Below are positions 9,983 to 18,621 of a stretch of DNA of 64,000 nucleotides, one piece after another. The stretch comes from CAIWHR01 sp963811685 (GTDB lineage Bacteria > Pseudomonadota > Gammaproteobacteria > Burkholderiales > Casimicrobiaceae): NCBI GenBank assembly GCA_963811685.1, contig CAWESK010000013.1:1-64000 (forward strand). Reading direction: 5' to 3'. Made by a program: the position numbers and the translations under genes. Below the pieces are notes generated by a model that ran no database searches, was not told the origin of the DNA, and was given only the letters and a program-made list of their open reading frames with translations. How positions within the stretch are numbered: the first letter of the stretch is position 1; every line of letters begins with the position of its first letter.

Positions 9983-10615
9983 ATGCGCGATATTGCGGTG
10001 GTCATCACCGAAAGGCATCGCCATCAAGCCTCGGCTGCGCCGCATGAACGGTTAGTGGCCGACGGGAATGTGACGGTGCTCATCGCTCCACCCTCTGGAC
10101 TGGTGCGGGATCCGGGCGGCGGTTCCGTCGGACGGCGTTCGCGGCCATCGTCGTATCTCGTCGCGACGCTCGCTTGCGCGATGATGTTCGGGTGCGCGCA
10201 GCCTGAGCGCGCGCCCGAGCCCGAATCGCCGCTCCCGGCACCGACTGTTCCGTCGCTCCCGACGCCGCCGTCCTCAGGTGACGTAACGCTCAACACGCAG
10301 CGCGGCCGCATCTCGATGTACGGCAACGAATTCGCGGGCAGAAAGACGGCAAGCGGCGAGTCGTTCGATCCGACGGCGCTCACCATGGCACACCGAACGC
10401 TTCCGTTCGGCACACGCGTGCGCGTCATCAATCTCGAGAACCAGCGCAGTGTCGAGGTCGTCGTGAACGATCGTGGCCCGTTCGTGGCTGGGCGCATTGC
10501 CGACTTGTCCGAAGCGGCGGCCCGGCGCATAGACATGGTGGCCGACGGCGTGGTCGAAGCGCTCCTGGAGATTCTTCGGCCGGGAAAAAGCGTCACGCGG
10601 GGTCACGTCGACTAG
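9983..10615 (+). CDS. rlpA: RlpA-like lipoprotein (double-psi beta-barrel)
   Basis: A candidate signal LVATLACAMMFGC (Cys71 from the first ATG) is followed by a Pro-rich linker and the RlpA double-psi barrel: GRISMYGNEFAGRKTASGES FDPTALTMAHRTLPFGTRVR, VVNDRGPFVAGRIADLSEAA. RlpA proteins bind, and in some species cleave, glycan strands lacking stem peptides at the division septum; the conserved Asp in NDRGP is retained. The C-terminal SPOR domain found in many RlpA proteins is absent, so this is the short form. The ATG at 9983 puts the lipobox too deep; a GTG at 10103 would give Cys31 and a more normal lipoprotein signal, so the true start may be there. Confidence 0.8.
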   Translation: MRDIAVVITERHRHQASAAPHERLVADGNVTVLIAPPSGLVRDPGGGSVGRRSRPSSYLVATLACAMMFGCAQPERAPEPESPLPAPTVPSLPTPPSSGDVTLNTQRGRISMYGNEFAGRKTASGESFDPTALTMAHRTLPFGTRVRVINLENQRSVEVVVNDRGPFVAGRIADLSEAAARRIDMVADGVVEALLEILRPGKSVTRGHVD

Positions 10616-10658
10616 CGGGCACGCGGGCGGCCGTTACCCGACGGCGGGCAGACAGCTT

Positions 10659-10700
10659 TTGAGTCCCCAGCAAGGTGCAGTCCTCGCGCTGGGGACTCAA
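10659..10700. repeat. Perfect 13-bp inverted repeat
   Basis: TTGAGTCCCCAGC at 10659-10671 is matched by its exact reverse complement at 10688-10700, with a 16-base loop. It lies 44 bases after the RlpA-like stop codon. There is no T-tract, so it is not a classical terminator; it might end transcription in a factor-dependent way or be a remnant of a mobile element. Confidence 0.6.
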
Positions 10701-10969
10701 GCTCATGTACGCGCACGTGGCTACGAGAATTGCGAATGGTTGGGAGGTCTGCCTTTCCAATAGCGAGAAACAGCGAGCAGCATGGAAGTTGAACGCGGCG
10801 TTGGACACGCTAGCCTCGGTCATCCGAAGAACGGACAGAAGTCGTAGGGCCGGGCCTTGCCGTTGCACGTGCAGCGTGCAGCACCAGCCGCGGGCGGCGA
10901 CCTTCCGTTTGCCGCAATGCGATGGTTGAGGCTGGCGAGCAGGTCGCCGCCGGTCCGATTGCGGCCGGC

Positions 10970-10975
10970 TATAAT
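10970..10975 (+). promoter_or_regulatory. Possible -10 box of the Ntn-hydrolase gene
   Basis: A perfect TATAAT hexamer lies 43 bases before the ATG at 11019, leaving room for a short leader with the ribosome site TTGGAGGC. No good -35 hexamer is seen at 16-18 bases, so the promoter would be weak or activator-dependent. Confidence 0.4.
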
Positions 10976-11018
10976 CGTTGCAGTAGAAAACCCTTCCCGA
11001 GCTTGGAGGCACATTTCA

Positions 11019-12080
11019 ATGAAGGCGACCTTCCGCGCTCGCAATGCGACGGCTGCATTGCTTTGCACCGCATTAATCGTCGCGCCTATCCAGACGGCGG
11101 TGGCGTGCACCCGTATTCTGTGGAACGACAACAAGCTTGCCGTGGTCGTCAGCCGCACGATGGATTGGCCGGAATCCACCGACCCGGTGCTCACCGTCTT
11201 TCCGCGGGGCATGCAACGCGATGGTGGACGATTGGGGACAGCGACCGTCGTTGCTGAGAATCCTGCACGATGGACTTCACGCTACGGCAGCGTCGTCACC
11301 ACCATCTACGGCGTCGGCACCGCGGACGGTGTCAATGAAAAGGGCCTGGCGGCCCACATGCTCTTTCTGTCGGCGACCGATTTCGGTCTGCGCGACACGA
11401 GCAAGCGCGGCATCCAGGCAGGACTTTGGGCTCAATATCTCCTCGACAACGCCGCGACTGTTGACGAGGCCGTAGAGCTGATGAAGCAGGTTCAGCCGGT
11501 ACTCGTGACGGTCCACGGCCACAATTCCACGGTTCATCTCGCGATCGAGGACAGCTCGGGCGACTCCGCTATCATCGAGTACATCGGTGGCCAGCCACTG
11601 GTGCACCATGGGCGCCAGTTCACGATCATGACGAACGACCCGCCGTTTGATCAGCAGCTCGCTAATCTCGCTCGCTTCGACTTCACCGACGCCACGCGCA
11701 ACACCCCGCTTCCTGGCAATGTGAACCCGCTCGATCGGTTCGTCCGCTCGGCGTTCTTCCTGAAGAAGCTGCCTGAACCGAAGTCCGAGCGCGAGGCGAT
11801 CGCTGGAATTCTCGCCATCGCGAGAAATGCGTCGGTGCCGTTCGGCGCGCCCAACTATGCACCGGGCACGATCTACAATACCGAATACCGCACCGCCATC
11901 GACTTGACCACCCCACGCTATTTCTTCGAGCTGACGACCGCGCCCAACGTGATCTGGATGACTCTAGGCCGATTCAACCTGGCCGCAGGCGCTCCGGTGA
12001 TGGTCCTCGACCCGGACAACATAGATCTCTCGGGCGACGTTACGTCAAAGTTCCGCAAGGCGAAGAAGACACCTTTCTGA
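11019..12080 (+). CDS. Exported linear-amide C-N hydrolase, choloylglycine hydrolase family
   Basis: Start ATG 11019 has GGAGG at proper spacing. A signal peptide (LLCTALIVAPIQTAVA) ends at Cys30, which would become the N-terminal nucleophile of an Ntn hydrolase: CTRILWNDNKLAVVVSRTMD W. Asn/Asp/Arg motifs follow (SRTMDWPES, GVNEKGLAAHMLFLS, IEYIGGQPLVHHGRQFTIMT NDP, YNTEYRTAIDLT), matching bile salt hydrolase/penicillin acylase relatives. In Gram-negative bacteria such proteins are periplasmic and may cleave bile salts, penicillin V or acyl-homoserine lactones; the substrate here cannot be told. Length 353 residues is usual. It stands alone, with its own probable promoter. Confidence 0.85.
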   Translation: MKATFRARNATAALLCTALIVAPIQTAVACTRILWNDNKLAVVVSRTMDWPESTDPVLTVFPRGMQRDGGRLGTATVVAENPARWTSRYGSVVTTIYGVGTADGVNEKGLAAHMLFLSATDFGLRDTSKRGIQAGLWAQYLLDNAATVDEAVELMKQVQPVLVTVHGHNSTVHLAIEDSSGDSAIIEYIGGQPLVHHGRQFTIMTNDPPFDQQLANLARFDFTDATRNTPLPGNVNPLDRFVRSAFFLKKLPEPKSEREAIAGILAIARNASVPFGAPNYAPGTIYNTEYRTAIDLTTPRYFFELTTAPNVIWMTLGRFNLAAGAPVMVLDPDNIDLSGDVTSKFRKAKKTPF

Positions 12081-12494
12081 ATGCGCGTGGCGGCCAAGAG
12101 CGGACAGTGGGGCCCAAGGTCGGATCTTCTGCAAGGCGGTATCACCCGCTACGCGCGCCTGTGCGTCGCCGCAAGATCGCGCTCCTGGATGCAATTCTCG
12201 ATGATCGATACGACCTGCTTCTTCTCCGCGGCACCCGAAGCCGCTAGGTGAAACGGGTCGCAAAGCGGAAGAGGCACCACAAATAACAACGCGATGCCCG
12301 TCGATGTCGATTGCGCTTACAGCCCCTCAAGTCAGAGAGCATATAAACAGCCTGGTGGACACTATAACTCGATGAAACATATGATTTATTTGCGATGTAG
12401 GCCTTCCGGCATGCATAGTGCTTCGGTCATCGGTTAGATGCTGCTCAAGGCAGGCAAAACGAGTTATCGAGTCCAAGTTGGGGAGGGACAATCC
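12081..12494. other. Intergenic stretch, AT-richer, no gene
   Basis: About 410 bases before the PEP-CTERM gene. The second half (from about 12330) is clearly richer in A and T than the surroundings, as expected for an upstream regulatory region, but I could not assign a promoter with confidence. The short open frames here show no family. Confidence 0.45.
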
Positions 12495-13211
12495 ATGAGT
12501 TGCGCGGGCCCCCTAAGGCCATTACGGTCGATACGGATTCGGCGTGCGGCCGTCTTGGCTGGAATGGTCGCAAGCCTCACGCTCGCGGCGTCTCCGGCCC
12601 AGTCGACACCAACGTTTGTTAACGGCGACTTTGAGGCCGGCGTGTCACCAGGGTGGGTGTCGATGAATGCCGTCAACACGCCCGGCTGGACGATCACGAC
12701 CGGAACAAGCGGGTTCTTTCCCGGGCTGAACCGGAATCAAAGTTGTGGAGGGCCGTTTGGCAACAACAACCAGGGTTGCCAATTCGCCACGCTCGGCGGG
12801 CCTAGAGATGAGCCTGGGGGTGGTTCGATGCTCGCTCAAACCCTTACGGGCTTCACCATCGGGAGCTCTTACAGTCTGAGCTGGCTACAGTCGTCCGAAT
12901 TCGAAGGCAATTCGGTCACCGCGAGCATCCTCGGCGCTGGGACGCTGAGCCAGAATTTCCTCTCGAATCCGTATCCGGGGGGGGTGAGTTATTGGTATGG
13001 CTGGCAAACCATGACCTATACGTTCATCGCCGATGCAACATCGTTAACCTTCGAATTCAATAGCTGCAATAGCTGCGGATTCTTCTCCGAGCCTGGTCTC
13101 GATGATTTCAGAATCGTCGCGGCCGGCACGGCTCCCGAGCCGGCGACCTTGGCGCTGCTCGGACTCGGTCTCGCCGGGCTGGGTTTCTCGCGCCGTCGAA
13201 AGTTGACCTGA
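12495..13211 (+). CDS. PEP-CTERM sorted exported protein
   Basis: GGGAGGGA seven bases before ATG 12495 decides the start. The 238-residue product has an N-terminal signal (AAVLAGMVASLTLAASPAQS), a mature part rich in Asn, Gly, Ser and aromatic residues (FVNGDFEAGVSPGW, GFTIGSSYSLSWLQSSEFEG), four cysteines in the CGG/CQF and CNSCGF pairs, and a C-terminal PEP-CTERM sorting tail: PEPATLALLGLGLAGLGFSR then RRK. The N-terminal NGDFE...W pattern is common in PEP-CTERM proteins with a carbohydrate-binding-like fold. Such proteins are recognised by exosortase and delivered to the cell surface or extracellular polysaccharide; no exosortase is in this window. A terminator follows. Confidence 0.85.
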   Translation: MSCAGPLRPLRSIRIRRAAVLAGMVASLTLAASPAQSTPTFVNGDFEAGVSPGWVSMNAVNTPGWTITTGTSGFFPGLNRNQSCGGPFGNNNQGCQFATLGGPRDEPGGGSMLAQTLTGFTIGSSYSLSWLQSSEFEGNSVTASILGAGTLSQNFLSNPYPGGVSYWYGWQTMTYTFIADATSLTFEFNSCNSCGFFSEPGLDDFRIVAAGTAPEPATLALLGLGLAGLGFSRRRKLT

Positions 13212-13232
13212 TCACACCTCTGTCGCACGACG

Positions 13233-13258
13233 ACCCCGCCCGCGTGGCGGGGTTTTCA
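13233..13258 (+). terminator. Intrinsic terminator after the PEP-CTERM gene
   Basis: ACCCCGCC pairs exactly with GGCGGGGT across a five-base loop, followed by TTTCATTT. It lies 22 bases after the stop codon and is a standard rho-independent terminator. Confidence 0.85.
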
Positions 13259-13350
13259 TTTGCGCGGGGATGGTGCAACACCTATCCGCGAGAGAGCGTG
13301 TGCGCGCTGTGGAAGAAAAGCTCGATGGCACAAATACGGCACAGGCCTGA

Positions 13351-13410
13351 AACAGCAGGGGCCCGCATCGCTGCAGGCCCTTGATTGTTTGGTTGCGGGG
13401 GTGGATTTGT
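13351..13410 (-). repeat. Copy of tRNA-fMet 3' end with downstream hairpin (possible att site)
   Basis: TGGTTGCGGGGG at 13390-13401 and then GGATTTG match the last 20 bases of the tRNA-fMet gene at 24539, in the same orientation, with one gap and one mismatch. Left of it, GGGCC...GGCCC forms a hairpin followed on the plus strand by a T-rich stretch, which resembles the terminator hairpin that lies beyond the real tRNA. The rest of a tRNA (anticodon and D arms) is not present, so this is only a fragment. Such duplicated tRNA ends mark the far end of many integrated islands. Confidence 0.5.
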
Positions 13411-13591
13411 GACTTATTCGTGCCTGCGGATTCTGCTGTGATAACCCACGTTCAAATCCGGACGCCTACAACGGCGAGACGCGGGCCAAGCTACGGGAGC
13501 TACCGCGTCGTCGATAGCAGTCGTTGGCGCCGCGGCTCCCGCCCCTGAGCTTATGTACGGAACATCGGTGTTTCTTGAATAGATCACGAAG

Positions 13592-13620
13592 AAGGCAGGA
13601 GAGATTCCCGCCTTTCTTTT
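13592..13620 (+). terminator. Hairpin with T-rich tail facing the kelch gene
   Basis: AAGGC...GCCTT with an inner GG/CC pair and a loop, followed by TCTTTTATTT on the plus strand. It would stop plus-strand transcripts entering the kelch gene from behind. On the minus strand it immediately follows the kelch stop codon but has no T-tract there. Confidence 0.45.
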
Positions 13621-15202
13621 ATTTGATTCCGCCACCCGCCCTTGGAACAACCTCGGCCCGCACTTCGATCGGATAGTCCCGATTCACTTCGCCTTTGCCA
13701 TTCAGTTTGAACGCGAGGAAACCATTCTCCAGAAGTGAGCGGAATGCTGCTTCATCCTTCAACTCGAGAGAGAGAATTTTCGAATTGCCGGATATAGTTT
13801 CTTTCGCGTCGAACTGTTCGCCATTGGAATTAAACAGTGCAACGTCCCACGAATTCGAGAGGCCACTAATGGAGATGCGATATTCGAGCGGCCCCTTGAT
13901 GTTTCTCGCTGCATTCTTTTCTTCGGATGGCAACGAAGCCATGCTGATCATGTCGCGCAGAGAGCTGTGAAGAATGAACGGACGATGCACGAACTGGCAG
14001 ATCCATGGACGGAATTGGCAGATGTTGATGAGTATAGGCGGCGGAACGAGCAAATCAGACTTGGAGTTGCCAGCGATGAGACCACTTGCGAAGTAAGAGC
14101 CGCCACCGGGCGCGAGAACGGTGCTGCCCCCGGGCAGGAGAACCAAAGTGAAAAAGTTGCGACCGGAATTCATTGAGGGAGCCGAATGAAAAGTGCCTGT
14201 GGAAGGCACGAAGAATTCGGCCGTACTGGACACGTTGAAATTGCCGTCGTCGCCGCCTGCGACAACCACAGTGTTGTTGGGAAGCAATACGGCAGAGTGA
14301 TTCTCGCGAGCCTGTGCCATGTTGCCGGCCAGAGAGAACGTACCGGTGGTAGGAAGATAGATTTCAGCGGAATTGAGTACGGGGCCATAAGAGACGCCGC
14401 CTCCGGTGATAAGGACGGTGCCATCCTGTAATGCGGTCGCGGTGTGCTGGTCGCGAGCCGTAGCCATACTTCCGGTAGTTGCGAAGGAGCTGTTCGCCGG
14501 GTTGAATAATTCCGCGGAAGAGAGAGAAGTGGCCTGCATTCCGTTGGAACGCTGGCTGCCGCCCGTGAGCAGGATCTTGTTGTTGTCGGTGAGCCAGGTC
14601 GCGGTGTGATTTGAACGGGCGGACAGAAGGCTTCCCGTCGTCGAAAACGTCTTGTTAGTCTGATCGTAGACTTCCGCAGTAGAGAGGCTGCTCGATCCGT
14701 CGTCGCCGCCTGCAATCAAAACTTTTCCGGCCATTGTTCCGATGGCCGTTGCGGTGTGCGAATAGCGCGCGGAATTCATGGAGCCGGTTGCCGTAGACAT
14801 GCCAGTTTGCGGGTCATAGACCTCTGCGGAGGCAGTAGGGCCGGAAGTACTCAAGCCGCCGGCCAACAACACGGTTCCATTGGAGAGCAAAGTAGCGGTA
14901 TGCAATGCGCGCGGCGCGGTCATGTTTCCGGTGGAGGAATAGGTCTGAGTAGAGGGGTCGTATAGCTCCATGGTGGAGAGAAACATGCCGAAGCTGTTGC
15001 CGCCGGCAACGAGCACTTTGCCGTTGGGGAGCAGGGTAGCGGTGTAACCTTCACGGTTTGTCTGCAGGTTCCCAGTCACCTTCCATTTCCAGACAAATTG
15101 ATTCGAGAACTGCGCCTGCGCCGGCCAAACGAAAAAGCACAACAAAAAGAGAAAGAATCCAACCGAGCGAACTGCAGTGCCGCGCATGGAGGCCTTGGAC
15201 AT
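13619..15202 (-). CDS. Exported kelch-repeat protein
   Basis: Start ATG 15202 is preceded by AAGGAG; a longer frame begins at 15286 but lacks a ribosome site. A signal peptide (VGFFLFLLCFFVWPAQA) is followed by about seven kelch-type repeats, each with HTATLLxNGxVLxAGG and a SAEVYDPxTxxFxxTGSM turn, for example ALHTATLLSNGTVLLAGG. This forms a beta-propeller of the galactose-oxidase-like class. After residue 370 a separate C-terminal part (EYRISISGLSNSWDVALFNS) of about 130 residues shows no known family to me. No catalytic residues can be assigned; binding of a surface ligand is likely. The gene is visibly richer in A and T than the genes either side, suggesting transfer. Confidence 0.8.
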   Translation of the reverse strand: MSKASMRGTAVRSVGFFLFLLCFFVWPAQAQFSNQFVWKWKVTGNLQTNREGYTATLLPNGKVLVAGGNSFGMFLSTMELYDPSTQTYSSTGNMTAPRALHTATLLSNGTVLLAGGLSTSGPTASAEVYDPQTGMSTATGSMNSARYSHTATAIGTMAGKVLIAGGDDGSSSLSTAEVYDQTNKTFSTTGSLLSARSNHTATWLTDNNKILLTGGSQRSNGMQATSLSSAELFNPANSSFATTGSMATARDQHTATALQDGTVLITGGGVSYGPVLNSAEIYLPTTGTFSLAGNMAQARENHSAVLLPNNTVVVAGGDDGNFNVSSTAEFFVPSTGTFHSAPSMNSGRNFFTLVLLPGGSTVLAPGGGSYFASGLIAGNSKSDLLVPPPILINICQFRPWICQFVHRPFILHSSLRDMISMASLPSEEKNAARNIKGPLEYRISISGLSNSWDVALFNSNGEQFDAKETISGNSKILSLELKDEAAFRSLLENGFLAFKLNGKGEVNRDYPIEVRAEVVPRAGGGIK

Positions 15203-15257
15203 GAGCACTCCTTTTTTCAATGAATTCAGCGAAGGAGGGAAACTGCAACGGTTAAGA

Positions 15258-15286
15258 AAGATACTTTCCAATGCGGCCGGAGTCAA
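15258..15286 (-). promoter_or_regulatory. Sigma-70-type promoter of the kelch gene
   Basis: On the minus strand TTGACT (15281-15286) and TATCTT (15258-15263) are separated by 17 bases. The predicted start of transcription is about 50 bases before the ATG at 15202. Confidence 0.6.
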
Positions 15287-15369
15287 ATGTTGGGAAATCT
15301 ATCACGCGACAACATTGATCAGTTCACCTGCCAATCCGTGACGGATCGGGAATATCACGAGGCACTCTC

Positions 15370-15912
15370 ATGCGTCAGTTGAAACTGAACAAGGCCTTTA
15401 CTCTGATGGAATCAGGACCCGTTGTGCTCGTGACGACCCATGATGGGCAGAAAGAGAACATCATGACCATCTCATGGACGATGGTGATGGATTTCACGCC
15501 GGTATTTGCCATCACTACGGGAGCTTGGAATCACTCGTTCGCGGCGTTACGAAAGAACCGGGAGTGTGTCATTGCCATTCCCACGGTTGACATGCTGGAC
15601 AAGGTGGTCGGTATAGGGACGTGTTCCGGGGCAGACACGGACAAGTTTGCCAAGTACAAGCTCACACCTGCGCGGGGCAAAGTCGTCAACTCGCCCTTGA
15701 TCAAGGAGTGCCTCGCCAACATAGAGTGCAAGGTCATCGACATCGTTAAAAGGCACAACATTGTCGTATTGGAAGCGGTCGCCGCATATATCAACACCTC
15801 GCGCAAGGAGAAGCGCACTGTTCATGCTGTCGGCGACGGAACGTTCATTGTCGACGGGCGCAAGATTGACCGGAGGAAGATGATGGCCAACAAACTTCCG
15901 CAAGGCGTTTAG
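15370..15912 (+). CDS. Flavin reductase family (FMN-binding) protein
   Basis: A 180-residue protein of the flavin reductase-like split-barrel family. ESGPVVLVTTHDGQKENIMT ISWTMVMDFTP matches the N-terminal FMN-binding strands, then AITTGAWNHSFAALRKNREC VIAIPTVDMLDKVVGIGTCS G with the conserved G-x-C/S loop, and a dimerisation part at the end. These enzymes bind FMN and reduce flavins or act as partners of oxygenases. ATG 15370 has a GAGG site. Base composition is similar to the kelch gene and lower in GC than most of the window. No oxygenase partner is adjacent, so the role is open. It runs divergently from the kelch gene. Confidence 0.8.
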   Translation: MRQLKLNKAFTLMESGPVVLVTTHDGQKENIMTISWTMVMDFTPVFAITTGAWNHSFAALRKNRECVIAIPTVDMLDKVVGIGTCSGADTDKFAKYKLTPARGKVVNSPLIKECLANIECKVIDIVKRHNIVVLEAVAAYINTSRKEKRTVHAVGDGTFIVDGRKIDRRKMMANKLPQGV

Positions 15913-15933
15913 CGCACATTGGCCAGGACAGGA

Positions 15934-16908
15934 ATGCGGACCCGTACGACATATAGCCGCACCGTTCAATTGCGACCCAGCTGGCGTCTGCACGCCCTGA
16001 ACGCGTTGCTTCGGCTCACGATGCGCAGGAGGATCGAGCAGGAATCCGATGTCGTGGCGATGCGTCATGAATACGAGAAGTTCGATGCTCGTTTTTTTTC
16101 CGTCGCGCCTGACGTGGTGCGCACTCCTGTCGACCTCGGCGGCCTGTTGGCCGAATGGATCACGCTGCCCTCGAGCCGGACCGAACGCGTCATTCTGTAT
16201 TTTCATGGTGGATCGTTCGCGTTTCGCTTCCCGAATGCACATGCCGCGCTGGCATCGCGATTGTGCCGGCTCTTGGACGCACGTGCGCTGATCCCTGACT
16301 ATCGATTGGCCCCGGAACATCGTTTCCCGGCAGCTGTGGATGACTGCCATCGCGCCTATCAAGCGCTCGTTGCGCAAGGAATTGCCCCGCGGAGCATTGT
16401 GTTTATCGGCGATTCCGCTGGGGGAAATCTCGCCCTCGCAACGATCTTCCGGGCAAAGGCTGCCGGCGAACCGTTGCCTAGTTGCGCGGTGTTACTCTCG
16501 CCTGCGCTTGATTGCACGTTCACCAGTCCCAGCATCGGGGACTACGACGGACGGGATCCCATGCTCCAGCTGAGCTCCCTGTTGGTGTTACGACAGTGCT
16601 ACGTTCAATCCCCTGACCAATACCTCAATCCGGACGCTTCTCCGCTATTGGCCGATTTCCACGGCCTCCCTCCCCTCTTCCTGCAGGCAGGCAACTCCGA
16701 GATGCTCCGGGACGAAGCCATCCGTGGTGCCGATCGGGCCAATGCCGCGGGCGTAGACGTCGAGCTGGAACTCTGGTCCGGGTTGCCGCACGTCTTCCAG
16801 CTTGCGGGATTTCTTCCCGAGGCAAAGGTCGCGATCCGTCACATCGTGCGTTTCATGCGAATGCGAACGGGATGGGACGAGTCCAGAGCGCGTGAACATT
16901 GGCGCTGA
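15934..16908 (+). CDS. Alpha/beta hydrolase, hormone-sensitive-lipase (HSL) family esterase
   Basis: FHGGSFAFRFP is the HGG oxyanion-hole motif; DYRLAPEHRFPAAVDD is the family's second signature; FIGDSAGGNLAL carries the nucleophile Ser; GNSEMLRDEA with Asp, and SGLPHVFQL with His, complete the triad. About 324 residues, usual for the family. Enzymes of this type hydrolyse acyl esters of alcohols or lipids in the cytoplasm. I prefer the ATG at 15934, which has AGGA upstream, over a TTG at 15919. The stop at 16908 overlaps the start of the L,D-transpeptidase gene, so the two are probably translated from one message. Confidence 0.85.
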   Translation: MRTRTTYSRTVQLRPSWRLHALNALLRLTMRRRIEQESDVVAMRHEYEKFDARFFSVAPDVVRTPVDLGGLLAEWITLPSSRTERVILYFHGGSFAFRFPNAHAALASRLCRLLDARALIPDYRLAPEHRFPAAVDDCHRAYQALVAQGIAPRSIVFIGDSAGGNLALATIFRAKAAGEPLPSCAVLLSPALDCTFTSPSIGDYDGRDPMLQLSSLLVLRQCYVQSPDQYLNPDASPLLADFHGLPPLFLQAGNSEMLRDEAIRGADRANAAGVDVELELWSGLPHVFQLAGFLPEAKVAIRHIVRFMRMRTGWDESRAREHWR

Positions 16909-18590
16909 TCGAAACGCTCTTCCGTTGTCCGCTGGCCCTCGTCGCGGGCATCGCACTGGCCTGGCTGCTGCCAGCGTACGGCGCATGGGCAAATCCGGCG
17001 GTCGATGCACAACTAGCCGACCTTGCACGCAGCCGTGTCTCCTCACTGCCGATGCGAGTCCCTTTTGCGCCGATCGATCGCGCGTGGATCGAGCGCGTAT
17101 ATCCACCCGCACGTTCTGACCCAGTCTGGTTCCTTTCCGAAAGGCCGCGTCCCGCCATCGACGTCGCCCTCCGTGAGCTGCGAACGGCAGCGGATCGCGG
17201 ACTGGCTCCTGAGGATTACGACGTCGCCTCGCTGGAACGTCTGGTGCAAGCTGCAACGGGGGACGTTGTCGGGGCGGATGCTATCGCGCGCGCCGACGTC
17301 GCGCTCACGGCAACCATCCTGCAATTCGTGTCCGACCTTCGCTTCGGCCGTGTAAGCCCGCCAGACATCGAACCCCATTTCCGTGCGCCGGCAAAGGACT
17401 CGGCGTTCGTCACCGATCTGCGCGGCGCGGTCGCGCGCGACCGCGTTGCGGAATTGATCGCTGCGAACGAGCCGGCATTCCCGCAGTACGCACGGCTCAA
17501 GCGAATGCTCGAGAAGTACCGGGGCCTCGCCGTGCAACCCGCCGTCGTGCTGCCTCCGCTTCCGGCACCGCGATATAAGGTCGTCGTCGGCGATACCTAT
17601 GCCGGCATGTCGGCCCTGCAGGAAGAACTCTCGCGGCTGGGCGATCTCGCGGCGCACTCTCCGGGCCCGTCCGACGACCAGTATTCGGAAGCGCTGGCGG
17701 AGGCGGTGCGGCGCTTCCAGGCACGGCACGGGCTAGCGCCGGACGGCGTCCTCGGAAAGGAAACGCTTGCGGCGCTCAACGTTCCGGCCACGGCACGTGT
17801 CGCGCAGATCATCCTGTCGCTCGAGCGTCTGCGTTGGCTGCCCGAACCCGCTGCCGGGCCGCTGATCGCCATCAACATCCCGTCCTTCCACCTCTGGGCC
17901 TACGCAGACGCGACGCATACCGATCGGCCGGCGCTGACGATGCCGATCGTCGCAGGCAGGGCAATGCGCAACGAGACTCCCGTCTTCATTGGAGAGATGC
18001 GGTACGTGGAGTTCAGCCCCTACTGGAATGTTCCGCCGAGCATTCTGCGCAACGAGATCCTGCCTCACCTTGCGAGAGACTCGTCCTATCTCGAGCACGA
18101 GGACATGGAAATCGTGACCACACGGCAAGGCGTTCCCATCGTCGAATGGGACATTCGCGCTGGCATCGCAGCCCTAAGTTCAGGTGAGGGGCGTCTACGC
18201 CAGCGGCCGGGACCCAGGAACGCGCTCGGCGGCGTCAAATTTGTCCTGCCCAACACGATGGATATCTACCTTCACGCGACGCCCGCACGCGAGTTGTTCG
18301 ACCGCACGCGGCGCGACTTTAGCCATGGCTGCATTCGCGTGCGCGAGCCCGCGGCACTCGCAGAGTTTGTACTTCAGGGCCGCCCCGAGTGGACGGGAGA
18401 ACAAATCGGGGCTGCGATGACGTCCGGAGTAAATCGCACGGTGTCCCTCCATGCGCCAATTCCGGTGGTCGTCTTCTACACGACCGCCATCGTCGACGCC
18501 GAACAGCGCGCGCTCTTCCTGGCCGACGTCTATGGTCACGACCGCAAGCTGCTCGCGGCGCTACGCGCGGCAGGCCGCGTTGTGCAATAG
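16899..18590 (+). CDS. L,D-transpeptidase with peptidoglycan-binding domain (LdtD/YcbB-like)
   Basis: The TTG at 16899 lies inside the end of the esterase gene (10-base overlap); no ATG fits better. A signal peptide (LVAGIALAWLLPAYGAWA) leads to an N-terminal scaffold domain, a peptidoglycan-binding domain (EALAEAVRRFQARHGLAPDG VLGKETLAALN, residues about 265-300), and a YkuD catalytic domain with HATPARELFDRTRRDFSHGC IRV, whose Ser-His-Gly-Cys is the active site (Cys near residue 479). These enzymes form 3-3 cross-links in peptidoglycan in the periplasm. The 563-residue length and order match E. coli LdtD. It converges with a YcbK-like gene, the same pairing as ycbB-ycbK in E. coli, though there they are in tandem. 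Confidence 0.9.
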   Translation: MALIETLFRCPLALVAGIALAWLLPAYGAWANPAVDAQLADLARSRVSSLPMRVPFAPIDRAWIERVYPPARSDPVWFLSERPRPAIDVALRELRTAADRGLAPEDYDVASLERLVQAATGDVVGADAIARADVALTATILQFVSDLRFGRVSPPDIEPHFRAPAKDSAFVTDLRGAVARDRVAELIAANEPAFPQYARLKRMLEKYRGLAVQPAVVLPPLPAPRYKVVVGDTYAGMSALQEELSRLGDLAAHSPGPSDDQYSEALAEAVRRFQARHGLAPDGVLGKETLAALNVPATARVAQIILSLERLRWLPEPAAGPLIAINIPSFHLWAYADATHTDRPALTMPIVAGRAMRNETPVFIGEMRYVEFSPYWNVPPSILRNEILPHLARDSSYLEHEDMEIVTTRQGVPIVEWDIRAGIAALSSGEGRLRQRPGPRNALGGVKFVLPNTMDIYLHATPARELFDRTRRDFSHGCIRVREPAALAEFVLQGRPEWTGEQIGAAMTSGVNRTVSLHAPIPVVVFYTTAIVDAEQRALFLADVYGHDRKLLAALRAAGRVVQ

Positions 18591-18621
18591 GGCCCCTTCC
18601 GCGAGGACGAGCAGCGCCAGC

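Larger units (their letters stand above)
10616..11018. other. Intergenic stretch with inverted repeat and -10 box
   Basis: About 400 bases between the RlpA-like gene and the Ntn-hydrolase gene. It contains a perfect 13-base inverted repeat and a TATAAT box, both listed separately. Open frames across it on either strand show no recognisable family. Confidence 0.5.
13212..13618. other. Intergenic stretch with terminators and tRNA-end copy
   Basis: About 400 bases between convergent genes. It holds the terminator of the PEP-CTERM gene, a copy of a tRNA-fMet 3' end with an adjacent hairpin, and a second hairpin just before the kelch gene stop. No protein-coding gene is evident. Confidence 0.6.

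Noticed and set aside
10593..11012. 139-codon minus-strand open frame between the RlpA-like and Ntn-hydrolase genes
   Set aside because: No ribosome site, no family resemblance, and it spans the promoter and inverted repeat of the region.
13414..13650. 78-codon minus-strand open frame beside the tRNA-like fragment
   Set aside because: It resembles the spurious frames commonly called next to tRNA genes and has no start signal or domain.
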